Part shown: in pieces, positions 1 to 7,900 of the stretch
How the letters are laid out: each line of letters begins with the position of its first letter
How positions within the stretch are numbered: the first letter of the stretch is position 1
Origin: Fischerella muscicola PCC 7414
GTDB taxonomy: Bacteria; Cyanobacteriota; Cyanobacteriia; Cyanobacteriales; Nostocaceae
Direction: 5' to 3'
NCBI RefSeq assembly: GCF_000317205.1
Contig: NZ_AJLK01000201.1
Location: forward strand, 1 to 64,000
Length of the DNA: 64,000 bases
Notes under the pieces: model-generated
Told to the model about the DNA's origin: nothing
Database searches by the model: none
Seen by the model: only the letters and a program-made list of their open reading frames with translations
Made by a program: the position numbers and the translations under genes

Positions 1-1373
1 CTAGACCTGGCGTTTTGGGGGCCGGACGTGACCAAGATTCCACCGGATTTGCCTGGTGGGCTGGTAACGCCCGTCTCATTAACCTCTCCGGTAAACTACT
101 GGGCGCGCACGTTGCCCACTCCGGTTTGATCGTCTTTTGGGCTGGTGCAATGACCTTATTTGAGGTCGCTCATTTTGTTCCCGAAAAGCCCTTGTACGAA
201 CAAGGCTTAATCCTACTACCCCACTTGGCAACTTTGGGATGGGGAGTTGGTGCTGGTGGTGAAGTTGTAGACACCTATCCCTACTTTGTCATCGGTGTAC
301 TACACCTGATCTCCTCCGCCGTCCTGGGTTTTGGTGGAATTTACCACGCAATCCGTGGTCCAGAAGTCTTAGAAGAGTACTCCTCTTTCTTTGGCTACGA
401 CTGGAAAGACAAGAACAAGATGACCAACATCATCGGCTTCCACCTGATCATTTTGGGAATTGGCGCCTTTTTGTTGGTGCTGAAGGCAATGTTCTTTGGT
501 GGTGTCTATGACACTTGGGCGCCTGGTGGTGGTGATGTGCGTGTGATTACCAACCCCACATTAAACCCAGCTGTGATCTTTGGTTATCTGCTTAAATCTC
601 CCTTCGGTGGCGACGGCTGGATTGTTGGTGTTGACAATATGGAAGACATCATCGGCGGTCACATCTGGGTTGGTTTAATCTGTATTTTCGGTGGTATTTT
701 CCACATTCTCACCAAGCCTTTTGGTTGGGCACGCCGCGCTTTCATTTGGTCTGGTGAAGCTTATCTTTCCTACAGCTTGGGCGCTTTGTCCCTGATGGGC
801 TTTATTGCTTCTTGCTTTGTTTGGTTCAACAACACCGCTTATCCTAGCGAGTTCTACGGCCCAACCAACGCTGAAGCTTCTCAAGCTCAATCTTTCATCT
901 TCTTGGTTCGTGACCAAAAACTTGGTGCTAACGTTGCATCCGCTCAAGGTCCTACCGGTCTTGGTAAATACCTGATGCGCTCTCCTTCTGGTGAAATCAT
1001 CTTTGGTGGTGAAACCATGCGCTTCTGGGATTTCCGTGGCCCTTGGTTAGAGCCTCTGCGTGGACCTAATGGTTTGGATCTCGACAAGATCAAGAACGAC
1101 GTACAGCCTTGGCAAATTCGTCGTGCGTCTGAGTACATGACCCACGCTCCTAATGGTTCTATTAACTCCGTGGGTGGAGTTATTACCGAGCCTAACTCCT
1201 TCAATTACGTCAACCCCCGCGCTTGGTTGGCAACTTCTCACTTCGTATTAGCTTTCTTCTTCCTAGTAGGTCACTTGTGGCACGCTGGTCGCGCTCGTGC
1301 TGCTGCTGGTGGTTTCGAGAAAGGTATTGACCGTGAAACTGAACCAGTATTGTTCATGAAAGACCTCGACTAG
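1..1373 (+). CDS. psbC: Photosystem II CP43 chlorophyll-binding protein, 5'-truncated by window edge
   Basis: PsbC is the inner antenna protein of photosystem II in the thylakoid membrane. It passes excitation energy to the D1/D2 core and gives a ligand to the Mn cluster through its large lumenal loop. The frame is open from the first bases of the window, so the true start lies upstream, as expected when psbC overlaps or follows psbD. About 456 residues are present. Landmarks are [18 protein letters not shown] near the N-terminus, several membrane spans with His chlorophyll ligands, the long E loop containing [20 protein letters not shown], and the C-terminal [19 protein letters not shown]. 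The complete E loop separates it from the shorter IsiA/CP43' antenna proteins. A hairpin terminator follows 38 bp after the stop. Confidence 0.97.
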   Translation, partial: RPGVLGAGRDQDSTGFAWWAGNARLINLSGKLLGAHVAHSGLIVFWAGAMTLFEVAHFVPEKPLYEQGLILLPHLATLGWGVGAGGEVVDTYPYFVIGVLHLISSAVLGFGGIYHAIRGPEVLEEYSSFFGYDWKDKNKMTNIIGFHLIILGIGAFLLVLKAMFFGGVYDTWAPGGGDVRVITNPTLNPAVIFGYLLKSPFGGDGWIVGVDNMEDIIGGHIWVGLICIFGGIFHILTKPFGWARRAFIWSGEAYLSYSLGALSLMGFIASCFVWFNNTAYPSEFYGPTNAEASQAQSFIFLVRDQKLGANVASAQGPTGLGKYLMRSPSGEIIFGGETMRFWDFRGPWLEPLRGPNGLDLDKIKNDVQPWQIRRASEYMTHAPNGSINSVGGVITEPNSFNYVNPRAWLATSHFVLAFFFLVGHLWHAGRARAAAGGFEKGIDRETEPVLFMKDLD

Positions 1374-1411
1374 GTTTTAAAGTTTCATCACTGACAATCA
1401 ATAGCTAACAG

Positions 1412-1438
1412 GCTCCTGTGTCAAAGCAGGAGCTTTTT
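1412..1438 (+). terminator. Rho-independent terminator of psbC
   Basis: A 7-bp perfect stem (GCTCCTG / CAGGAGC) with an 8-nt loop is followed directly by five T residues. It lies 38 bp after the psbC stop on the same strand. Confidence 0.85.
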
Positions 1439-1464
1439 CGTTATTTACACTACTCTGAAAATAA

Positions 1465-1494
1465 GGCAGAGGGCAGAAGGCAGAGGGCAGAAGG
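1465..1494. repeat. 14-bp direct repeat GGCAGAGGGCAGAA x2
   Basis: Two adjacent perfect copies of GGCAGAGGGCAGAA lie in the gap between psbC and the kinase gene. A related GAAGGCAGAAGGCAGAAG string is at about 36600. This is intergenic repeat material with no sign of coding. Confidence 0.6.
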
Positions 1495-1543
1495 AATCCT
1501 AATTTTAATAGGTGGTGTGTACTACAAGTTCATGAACGACTAC

Positions 1544-1636
1544 AGGGCTTACGCAAAACATAACGCGCATTTGCGGTAATTCATGAATTACCGCTACGCA
1601 AGAATAAGGTTTTCGGTCACATCTCGCGTAAGTCCT
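1544..1636. mobile_element. MITE-like element with terminal inverted repeats
   Basis: A 93-bp segment is bounded by 11-bp inverted ends, AGGGCTTACGC on the left and GCGTAAGTCCT on the right, with one mismatch. Its centre holds a perfect 22-bp palindrome at 1573-1594 with arms GCGGTAATTCA. Ends of the type AGGACTTACGC are known from small non-autonomous elements and IS elements of filamentous cyanobacteria (family knowledge). It has no coding capacity. A target-site duplication is not clear. It abuts the 3' end of the kinase gene. Confidence 0.6.
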
Positions 1637-1646
1637 ACACTAATAA

Positions 1647-3422
1647 CTATTTCTTAAAATATCTGCGCTGATAACGATCTTGATATTTTGCAATATACTC
1701 AACATTCTGCTGCTCTATTTCTGATAGTAAGTTAGCAGGAAATTCCTGTGGTGAATATGTGGGACGATACCAAGGCTGACTATCAAAATATTTTTGCAAG
1801 CCGGGAGTGTCAAAACGCCGACCGTGACGTGCAAAAATAGAATTTCGCATAATATCCAACTCAAATCCATCTTTTGCATCTAAATCTGAGTCTGTTACGA
1901 GTCTTTGAGAAAGCCAGGCATAATCTTTGACAGTGGTACTAGCAACTGATGGTGTTGATGGAGTAGAAATATCCTTGAAATACAACCTGTCTGGTGATGT
2001 ATTTGTATCTTGACTGGCGAAAGCACAATAGGCTTGGGAGTTGTCCTGTCCGTAAGTTTTCAATAGGTTGATGCAACTGTTGCGATCGCTAAACTTGCCT
2101 ACGTAAACTTCAAATAATTCTTGTCCTGACAAATTTGGATATTCTGGTATCCAAAACATTCCCGCTTGGGGATAACCTGCTGTTTGTAAAGCTTGGACTT
2201 GCTTAGCAGCAGTTTGTGAATTTGGGTAAGCAGAATCTGCTAAGAAATAAAAAGAACTGGGAACAGGGGTAGGATTTGACTCTTTTTGAAGTTGAGGGGT
2301 TTTATTTATAGATGAACTAGAAGGTGATAAAGAAGCTTTATTTTCTTCTGCAACTTGAGATTTGGAGGTTTGCGGAGTCTGTGAACTTACTACTGGCTGT
2401 TCCAAAGACGGTTGAGAAGACTTCGTTAAAGCCAAACCAATAATCACAGATCCACCAATTAAACCGCCTGCGATCGCACTTGCCATGAAGATACTATTGC
2501 GACTAGTACTTTTATGGTTGGGTGGTGTATCTAAACTGATAGTGGGAGGTGGTGGAGACGACGTCGGTGGTTGAGTCAGGACAGGTACTGTTGGCGGAAT
2601 TGGACTTACTACACCCTGTAAGCCATCTAGCATTTCTTTGGCACTAGCAAAGCGATCGCGGGGATGATACTGTATTGCTTGATCAATTACATTCTTCAGT
2701 GTGGGGCTAACATTCACAGCGTGATTGTGCCAAATGATTTCCCCGGTGCGTGGATCTGTTTCTAGTTCTTGGGGTTGTCTACCAGTGAGCAAGTAAATAG
2801 CCGTTACGCCTAAACTATATAAATCACTAGAATAAACTGGTCTACCTGCTGCTTGTTCACTAGGCATATAACCCGGTGTACCAATCACAATCGAACTAGT
2901 GGGACTACCGTGAGAATTCAACACCGTTCCCATCGATTCCCGTACTGCACCAAAATCTATTAGTACAGGTTTGTGATCGCGATGACGCAAAATAATATTG
3001 TCCGGTTTGATATCGCGGTGAACAATCTGCCGGGAATGTACGTACTCTAAAACTGGTAACAAATGTACTAATATATCCCGGACAGCACCTTCACTAAATA
3101 AGCCCTGCTGTTTTATCTTCGACGTTAACGTGTCACCTTCAATCCACTCTTGAACTAAGTAAAATTGACTATCTAATTGAAAATAAGCATACAATGTGGG
3201 AATCTGGTCAGTAGAACCACCCAAGTCTTCCAAAATAGCTGCTTCCCGTTGAAACCGCTCCTGTACGAGTTGGTAAATCTGGGGGTTATTCTGAATGGGT
3301 TTGAGTTGTTTAATTACACAACAGCGGTGGGAGGGCATTTGAGTATCTTCCGCTAAGAAAGTCTCACCAAATCCACCGCTTCCCAAAGTCTTAAGAACTT
3401 GATAGCGGTTATTGAGCAGCAT
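1647..3422 (-). CDS. Membrane-anchored Ser/Thr protein kinase with C-terminal YARHG domain
   Basis: A Hanks-type (PknB-like) kinase of 591 aa. Residues 1-270 form the kinase domain: the Gly-rich loop GSGGFG at 14-19, the VIKQ lysine at 38, HRDIKPDN at 135-142 with catalytic Asp137, DFG at 156-158, and the activation segment GTPGYMPSEQAAGRP. A Pro/Ser-rich linker leads to one membrane span at about 312-335, so the kinase faces the cytoplasm and the tail faces the periplasm. The tail has an SPOR-like stretch and ends in a YARHG-type module (IFARHGRRF, then YFDSQPWYRP). The substrate is unknown. It is a single-gene unit; a 15-bp-arm palindrome lies upstream. Cyanobacteria carry many such kinases, so no specific name is given. 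Confidence 0.93.
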   Translation of the reverse strand: MLLNNRYQVLKTLGSGGFGETFLAEDTQMPSHRCCVIKQLKPIQNNPQIYQLVQERFQREAAILEDLGGSTDQIPTLYAYFQLDSQFYLVQEWIEGDTLTSKIKQQGLFSEGAVRDILVHLLPVLEYVHSRQIVHRDIKPDNIILRHRDHKPVLIDFGAVRESMGTVLNSHGSPTSSIVIGTPGYMPSEQAAGRPVYSSDLYSLGVTAIYLLTGRQPQELETDPRTGEIIWHNHAVNVSPTLKNVIDQAIQYHPRDRFASAKEMLDGLQGVVSPIPPTVPVLTQPPTSSPPPPTISLDTPPNHKSTSRNSIFMASAIAGGLIGGSVIIGLALTKSSQPSLEQPVVSSQTPQTSKSQVAEENKASLSPSSSSINKTPQLQKESNPTPVPSSFYFLADSAYPNSQTAAKQVQALQTAGYPQAGMFWIPEYPNLSGQELFEVYVGKFSDRNSCINLLKTYGQDNSQAYCAFASQDTNTSPDRLYFKDISTPSTPSVASTTVKDYAWLSQRLVTDSDLDAKDGFELDIMRNSIFARHGRRFDTPGLQKYFDSQPWYRPTYSPQEFPANLLSEIEQQNVEYIAKYQDRYQRRYFKK

Positions 3423-3592
3423 CTGTTTGACATCCTTTTGCTGTCAAATTAAGAACAACGTAAAGCGCTATTTTCCATTATGCTTCCAAGTGTGAAACTT
3501 GTCTGATGTCGAGTCTACCGAATTATTCAGTACTCATAAAAAACCCTCTCCTAATCTCCAGATAGGGTTATAGCTACTATCTATATATACCC

Positions 3593-3625
3593 AGATCCCC
3601 GATTTCTTAGAGAAATCGGGGATCT
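3593..3625. repeat. Perfect 33-nt palindrome (GATCCCCGATTTCT type)
   Basis: Two 15-nt arms (AGATCCCCGATTTCT and its complement) pair perfectly around a 3-nt loop. On the plus strand it runs into TATTTT. It sits between the start of the kinase gene and the heptad repeat, so on the minus strand it could terminate transcripts coming from the 3865-4341 gene. A relative with the same GTCGGGGATCT end is at 30583-30615. Confidence 0.7.
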
Positions 3626-3630
3626 TATTT

Positions 3631-3864
3631 TCATTAACGAAGTTCTGATACTCATACACGAGCTAAAAATACTCATTAACGAAGTTCTGATACTCACGCA
3701 CAAGCTAAAAATACTCATTTACAAAGTTATTAATACTCGCATATGAGACTTAAAGACTCAATCACGACATGCAAAGACTCATCAACCAGGTTTTGCTCCT
3801 CGCTCATCAGTTGCCAAGACTCATTGATGAGATCATAATACTCATCAACGAGTCTATTTTCTGC
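3631..3864 (-). repeat. Degenerate 21-bp tandem repeat encoding a heptad pattern, in frame after the neighbouring stop codon
   Basis: About eleven units of 21 bp (one of 22 bp) lie directly downstream of the 3865-4341 gene. Read on the minus strand in that gene's own frame, the sequence after its TAA continues open for 45 codons to a double TAA at 3727-3732. It encodes heptads such as LVDEYYD and LINESWQ (hydrophobic-hydrophobic-x-Glu-Ser/Tyr-x-x). The Glu codon is GAG in every unit but the last, while the Leu/Val codons vary at third positions. After the 22-bp unit the same pattern continues in a shifted frame with TAG stops. It is either a decayed coiled-coil extension or a 21-bp minisatellite that happens to read as heptads. 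Confidence 0.7.
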
Positions 3865-4341
3865 TTACGAGACAGAATTAGCTTTAACGGATTTGTTTTT
3901 AATTGCTTTGAAGCGTTCGCCTAACTGTTCAGCCAGGGTTTTTAATCCAGGAGTCTTTTTCGCAGCTGTTTTGACATAATCATAAACCGTTAAACTGCTG
4001 CTCATGGCTTCGCTACCAACTGCCAAAAGGGTATCATCGACTTGTTCTGTTAGTTGGCGCAGTCTGAGTAAAACTTCTGTGAGAGAATTGGCTAATTGAT
4101 AATCCCGGACAAATTCTTCTAAATCAAAACTCGGTGGTAGAATGTCGCGGTTGGACTGAGCAGCAGTGAGACTATTGTTGACAAAAGCCAGACTTTTATC
4201 ACCCATTTTGACTAACTTGCGTCTTTCTTCGTTACTCAAGGTAATCAAAAAAGGTAACTTTTGTTGAATTGTTTGTAGTGCTGCTTTGATTTCTTGGATA
4301 TCCGCTTCTGAAAGGGTAGCAGTAACATTTTGATAAGCCAT
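3865..4341 (-). CDS. Hypothetical cyanobacterial protein, 158 aa, mostly helical
   Basis: Function not recognised. The product is predicted helical and soluble, without signal peptide or membrane span. It starts MAYQNVTATLSEADIQEIKA, has a central LTEQVDDTLLAVGSEAM segment, then LTVYDYVKTAAK, and a basic C-terminus. An ATG at 4341 is preferred over a TTG two codons earlier; neither has a strong Shine-Dalgarno sequence. The heptad-coding repeat begins immediately after its TAA in the same frame, so the ancestral protein may have been longer. Regular codon use and lack of low-complexity sequence support a real gene. Confidence 0.75.
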   Translation of the reverse strand: MAYQNVTATLSEADIQEIKAALQTIQQKLPFLITLSNEERRKLVKMGDKSLAFVNNSLTAAQSNRDILPPSFDLEEFVRDYQLANSLTEVLLRLRQLTEQVDDTLLAVGSEAMSSSLTVYDYVKTAAKKTPGLKTLAEQLGERFKAIKNKSVKANSVS

Positions 4342-4698
4342 ACTCAATTTTCTGTGGTGATGGTACTGGAGAAATGACTAGTTTGCTACGCCCAGGTGCA
4401 AAAGAGTCATCTGTTGTTATGGTTCCCACAGAAGTAGAGCGATCGCACAACTGTATTAAAAATTTTGTAGTAGTAGGATGTGTTGTCGCGTAGCGCAACG
4501 CACCATCCTAGATTCCTGGTGCGTTAGGATGAATGTCCATAACGCACCATACCACTTTGCTACCACTTTGCATTTGAGTAGAATATACCTCAGTTCATTC
4601 AGGCAATTATTAAGAGTTAAATTACTGAAAAATATAACACTTACTTGCTGAATCCAAATCTAAAGCTGGGTTTTTATTAACAGTTGAGTAAAAATTAA
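4342..4698. other. Intergenic region with GTGCGTTAGGATG-type repeats
   Basis: No gene seen. At 4470-4552 there are inverted and direct copies of a short motif (TAGGATGTGTTG, AACGCACCATCCTA, GGTGCGTTAGGATG, AACGCACCA), a type of interspersed repeat frequent in cyanobacterial gaps. The rest is AT-rich. Confidence 0.5.
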
Positions 4699-5268
4699 TT
4701 ACACAAAAAATCGGCTTACAGCACAACTAAAACCAGGCAACAATGGTGAACTCAATTCATCATTATCCAGCAGCGTTGCAATTAATGTTAACCTTGCATT
4801 TTCCCGCCGATAAACCTCAACTTGTTGCAATCGCCAATCTGCAATCCAATATTCCTTGACTCCCCGCGAAGCATAAAGTTTGAGTTTCGCTTCTCTATCC
4901 CGGCGTTCATTTTCCACACCAGGGGATAACACTTCTACCACTAAATCCGGTGCGCCTGTCAAATGTCCCGCTTCATCCAGCAAAACCGCTAAACGTTCAT
5001 GACTCGCCCAAACCACATCCGGGATGACATTATCAGTTTCCGAAAACAGCACACCAGGAGTAATAGTTGCTTGTCCCAAACCACTTGCTCGTGACCAAAC
5101 CTCAAGTTCTAAAGTGATATTTAAGCAAGTACGTTGATGTTTCCAGTGGGGCGCTCTGGTCATGAATAATTCTCCGTCTATAATCTCATAGCGCGTACCC
5201 TCGTTTTCAGGTAGGAGGTCTATGTCTGTGGTAGTCCAGCGCACGCGATCGCTTGCTGTCTGGTTCAT
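4699..5268 (-). CDS. Uma2 family (DUF820) PD-(D/E)XK endonuclease-like protein
   Basis: A 189-aa member of the Uma2/DUF820 family, which is greatly expanded in filamentous cyanobacteria and has a restriction-endonuclease-like fold. Family motifs are present: YEIIDGELFM near the N-terminus, IPDVVWASHERL (acidic PD), DLVVEVLSPG (the E-x-x strand), then KLKLYASRGVKEYWIAD and a VEVYR strand. The start is set at the ATG at 5268 because AAGGAG lies about 8 nt upstream; a TTG 18 nt further up overlaps that site. The biological role of the family is not established. Two more members lie at 32384-32989 and 48934-49497. Confidence 0.88.
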   Translation of the reverse strand: MNQTASDRVRWTTTDIDLLPENEGTRYEIIDGELFMTRAPHWKHQRTCLNITLELEVWSRASGLGQATITPGVLFSETDNVIPDVVWASHERLAVLLDEAGHLTGAPDLVVEVLSPGVENERRDREAKLKLYASRGVKEYWIADWRLQQVEVYRRENARLTLIATLLDNDELSSPLLPGFSCAVSRFFV

Positions 5269-5353
5269 AACGGCTCTCCTTTTCAATAGCGTTACATTTT
5301 AAGCTAACTTTTCTAAAACAATATTGATATTGAAATTTTTCGATAATAATGGC

Positions 5354-6064
5354 ATGAAAGAGAAATTGCCCGAGATGCACAAACTTTTAATCTTCCGTGA
5401 TGAAAAACTTCTACGCCAGGCGCTGACACATCGTTCCTATGTCCATGAAAACCCAACTGAAGGCGAACACAACGAACGTTTGGAATTTCTTGGTGATGCT
5501 TTACTCAATTTCCTCAGTGGCCAGTATCTCTATCGCCGTTACCCTGAAAAAGGAGAAGATGAATTAACTAGGCGGCGATCAGCGTTGGTAGATGAGAAGC
5601 AACTAGCTAAGTTTGCAATTGAGGTAGGTTTAGATTTACGAATGCGGTTAGGTAAAGGTGCGATTCTTGATGGCGGTTTTCAAAATCCGAATTTACTCAG
5701 TAGTACCTTTGAAGCGGTGGTTGGTGCTTACTATTTAGATAATAATTCTGACATCGAGGCGATTCGGGCAGTTGTGGAACCACTGTTTGATGCTGTACCA
5801 GATAATATTGTTGAAATTCGTGCCAATGTAGACTCAAAAAATCGCTTTCAAGAATGGGTGCAACGGAATATTACCCCTACTCCACCTAAGTATGTCACAG
5901 AACAGGTAGGGGGTTCTTCGCACGCGCCTGAGTTTGTTGCTAGGGTATTTGTGGGTGAAAAAGTTTATGGAGTAGGTAGGGGACGCAGCAAAAAAGATGC
6001 AGAGAAGGCTGCTGCTGAAGATGCTTTGGTGAAGGTGAAGGAAACTTCAGAAAATCTACTCTAA
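5354..6064 (+). CDS. rnc: Ribonuclease III
   Basis: Double-strand-specific endoribonuclease for rRNA and mRNA processing, acting in the cytoplasm as a homodimer. The catalytic domain has the signature HNERLEFLGDALLNFLSG and the second acidic site FEAVVGAYYLD. A C-terminal dsRNA-binding domain starts around NRFQEWVQRN and ends in GRSKKDAEKAAAEDAL. About 236 aa from the ATG at 5354; a TTG at 5324 in the same frame would add ten residues and there is no decisive ribosome site. It converges with the J-domain gene, the two stop ends overlapping by 9 bp. Cyanobacteria often carry more than one RNase III-type gene, so this may be one of several. Confidence 0.93.
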   Translation: MKEKLPEMHKLLIFRDEKLLRQALTHRSYVHENPTEGEHNERLEFLGDALLNFLSGQYLYRRYPEKGEDELTRRRSALVDEKQLAKFAIEVGLDLRMRLGKGAILDGGFQNPNLLSSTFEAVVGAYYLDNNSDIEAIRAVVEPLFDAVPDNIVEIRANVDSKNRFQEWVQRNITPTPPKYVTEQVGGSSHAPEFVARVFVGEKVYGVGRGRSKKDAEKAAAEDALVKVKETSENLL

Positions 6065-6655
6065 TTTTTGAAAGTCACGCTGCACCTCATTCCACAAAGC
6101 TTTGTTGTGGGGGTCTGTTTTCAAGGCTTTTTTCAAATATATTTTGGCTTTAAGTGGTTGATTTTCTTTGATTAACACCCTTCCCCAAATTTGATAAGCG
6201 ATCGCTTGCCATTGACGTACTTCTGCGTCTTCAGGTAAACGTGCTGCTAAAGCTTCCGCTAAGGCGATCGCTTGCGGAAACCTTCTTTGTTTCAAAAATA
6301 TTTGCAATTGTTCGTAAGTTTGCCACTTCAATTGCTGTTCTATTTCCGACACTTGAGGCGGTTGTGGCGTCGGTTTGGTTTTCGGTGTTGTTTTCGGCTT
6401 TTCTGTAACAGTAGGTTCTGGGCGAGTTACAGTTGCTGTCTGAGTTTGGTGGGGGGCTATTTCCTGTGGATCTACCACCTGCAATAGCAACCTGTATGCC
6501 TCAGTCAAGGCAATAAACTTATCTTTGGCTTTGTTGTCATCTGGGTTGATATCGGGATGATACTGCTGCGCCAATCGTCGATAAGACGCTTTAATGTCAG
6601 CAAAGGAAGCACCCGACCTTAAACCTAACAAACGGTAGCAATCTCCAAGATCCAT
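6056..6655 (-). CDS. J-domain (DnaJ-like) protein with C-terminal TPR-like helices
   Basis: Residues 1-65 are a J domain (DCYRLLGLRSGASFADIKAS) with the essential HPD tripeptide at 33-35, which stimulates Hsp70/DnaK ATPase. There is no Gly/Phe-rich region, zinc-finger domain or DnaJ C-terminal substrate domain, so it is a type III J protein rather than DnaJ itself. A Pro/Thr/Lys-rich linker (about 80-105) leads to a helical part reading like one or two TPR motifs (AIALAEALAARLPEDAEVRQ, then KAKIYLKKALKTDPHN). It probably directs DnaK to a specific client. It is convergent with rnc. Confidence 0.9.
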   Translation of the reverse strand: MDLGDCYRLLGLRSGASFADIKASYRRLAQQYHPDINPDDNKAKDKFIALTEAYRLLLQVVDPQEIAPHQTQTATVTRPEPTVTEKPKTTPKTKPTPQPPQVSEIEQQLKWQTYEQLQIFLKQRRFPQAIALAEALAARLPEDAEVRQWQAIAYQIWGRVLIKENQPLKAKIYLKKALKTDPHNKALWNEVQRDFQKLE

Positions 6656-6747
6656 CGTGATCTACAAGAAGCATTAGTATCAGCTATCAGCATATAGCTT
6701 AATGCTTGAAGTACCCAATCATAAAGACCAAATTGCCATTTTTAGGG

Positions 6748-6957
6748 AACGGGGAGGTGGGGAGGTGGGGAGATGGGGAACTCACCGGACCCCACGACCG
6801 ACACGGAGGAGCCAGTGCGGTGGACGGGTTTCCCGGCATAAAGCACCTGGCGTTGGGGATTAGGGGCAGTGGGGAGATGGGGAGGTGGGGGGAGTGTGAG
6901 GAGAATAATATAGTAACTAATTCTCCTTGTCCTCCTTGTCCTCCTTGTCCCTAGTTC
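6748..6957. repeat. G-rich repeat tract flanking a palindromic interspersed element
   Basis: The gap between the J-domain gene and clpP holds GGGGAGGTGGGGAGGTGGGG-type runs (about 6748-6778 and 6869-6898) and a threefold TCCTCCTTG run near 6921-6952. Similar tracts occur at 13665-13700, 41500-41620 and 54250-54420. No coding signal. The four-G runs could form G-quadruplexes. Confidence 0.6.
6805..6853. repeat. Palindromic interspersed repeat (GGAGCCAGTGC type)
   Basis: An inverted repeat with outer arms GCCAGTGC / GCACCTGGC and an inner CGGGTTTCCCG hairpin, embedded in the G-rich tract. The GGAGCCAGTGC...CTGGCG layout resembles a palindromic repeat I associate with Nostoc-type genomes. Confidence 0.55.
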
Positions 6958-6979
6958 CCGATCACCGAATCCCCGATCT

Positions 6980-7582
6980 CTAATTCGGTCGTTCCTCAAT
7001 CACTTTGTCAATTAAGCCATATTCTTTTGCTTCCGCAGCAGACATGAAAAAGTCTCTTTCGGAGTCTTTTTCAATTCTCTCTAGCGGTTGACCAGTATTT
7101 TGGGCGTAAATTTGGTTCATCTGCTGGCGGATACGCAGAATTTCTCTAGCTTCAATTTCAATATCACTTGCCTGTCCACGCATACCACCGGGAAGCAAGG
7201 GTTGGTGAATCATGATCCGGGAGTGAGGTAAAGCTAGGCGTTTGCCTTTTGTACCACCCGCTAAGAGAAAAGAACCCATGGAAGCAGCTAAACCTACGCA
7301 AATAGTCACCACATCAGATTTGATGTGTTGCATAGTGTCGTAAACTGCCAATCCAGAGTCAATCGCACCACCAGGAGAATTTATATATAAATAAATATCT
7401 TTGCCTGGATCTTCGGAATCGAGATATAACATGATGGCGATAATCTCGTTGGCGAGTTTATCATCAATTTCTTCGCCGAGAAAAATGATGCGATCGCGGG
7501 CAAGACGACTGTAAATGTGAATCCATTGGGTGAATTGTTCCCCCGGCAATCTGTAGGGAACACTTGGATAGCCTATTGGCAT
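6980..7582 (-). CDS. clpP: ATP-dependent Clp protease proteolytic subunit (ClpP3-type)
   Basis: Serine peptidase subunit of the Clp protease, forming ring cores loaded by a Clp ATPase. All catalytic residues are present: Ser101 in GLAASMGS, His126 in MIHQP, and Asp177 in SERDFF. 200 aa, the usual size. It lies on the same strand 318 bp downstream of a ClpR gene; in cyanobacteria ClpR and ClpP3 make one mixed heptameric ring (known from Synechococcus elongatus), which points to ClpP3. The gap between the two genes holds tandem repeats, so co-transcription is plausible but not shown. Confidence 0.95.
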   Translation of the reverse strand: MPIGYPSVPYRLPGEQFTQWIHIYSRLARDRIIFLGEEIDDKLANEIIAIMLYLDSEDPGKDIYLYINSPGGAIDSGLAVYDTMQHIKSDVVTICVGLAASMGSFLLAGGTKGKRLALPHSRIMIHQPLLPGGMRGQASDIEIEAREILRIRQQMNQIYAQNTGQPLERIEKDSERDFFMSAAEAKEYGLIDKVIEERPN

Positions 7583-7663
7583 ATTTTACTCCGTTTGTCA
7601 ATATTAATTTGGTTAGTTGTTGGTGGTTGGTGGTTGATTGGGAAGAACAAACAACCAATTTTG

Positions 7664-7808
7664 TTGTTTGTTCGTAGTTGGTGGTTGTTGGGTGCTAGTT
7701 ATTGGTTTTTTCAAACAACAATCAACAATCAACTATTTAGTTGTTGGTGGTTGTTTGTTCGTAGTTGGTGGTTGTTGGGTGCTAGTTATTGGTTTTTTCA
7801 AACAACAA
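7664..7808. repeat. 58-bp perfect direct repeat
   Basis: Positions 7664-7721 and 7751-7808 are identical 58-bp copies beginning TTGTTTGTTCGTAG. They are separated by 29 bp, lie in the clpR-clpP gap, and lead into the 14-bp array at 7804. This looks like a local duplication by slippage or recombination. Confidence 0.8.
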
Positions 7809-7898
7809 ACAACAATCAACAAACAACAATCAACAAACAACAATCAACAAACAACAATCAACAAACAACAATCAACAAACAACAATCAACAAACAACT
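7804..7898. repeat. 14-bp tandem repeat (AACAAACAACAATC)n in clpR-clpP spacer
   Basis: Six perfect units of AACAAACAACAATC plus a partial one. There are no unique spacers, so it is not a CRISPR array. On the minus strand it would be transcribed as a T/G-rich spacer between clpR and clpP, almost without secondary structure. Copy number is likely to vary between strains. Confidence 0.85.
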
Positions 7899-7900
7899 AT

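Noticed and set aside
1-1373. isiA/CP43' antenna gene instead of psbC
   Set aside because: The large lumenal loop with [20 protein letters not shown] is present, which IsiA lacks.
7804-7898. Possible CRISPR array
   Set aside because: The units are 14 bp and abut directly without unique spacers; it is a simple tandem repeat.
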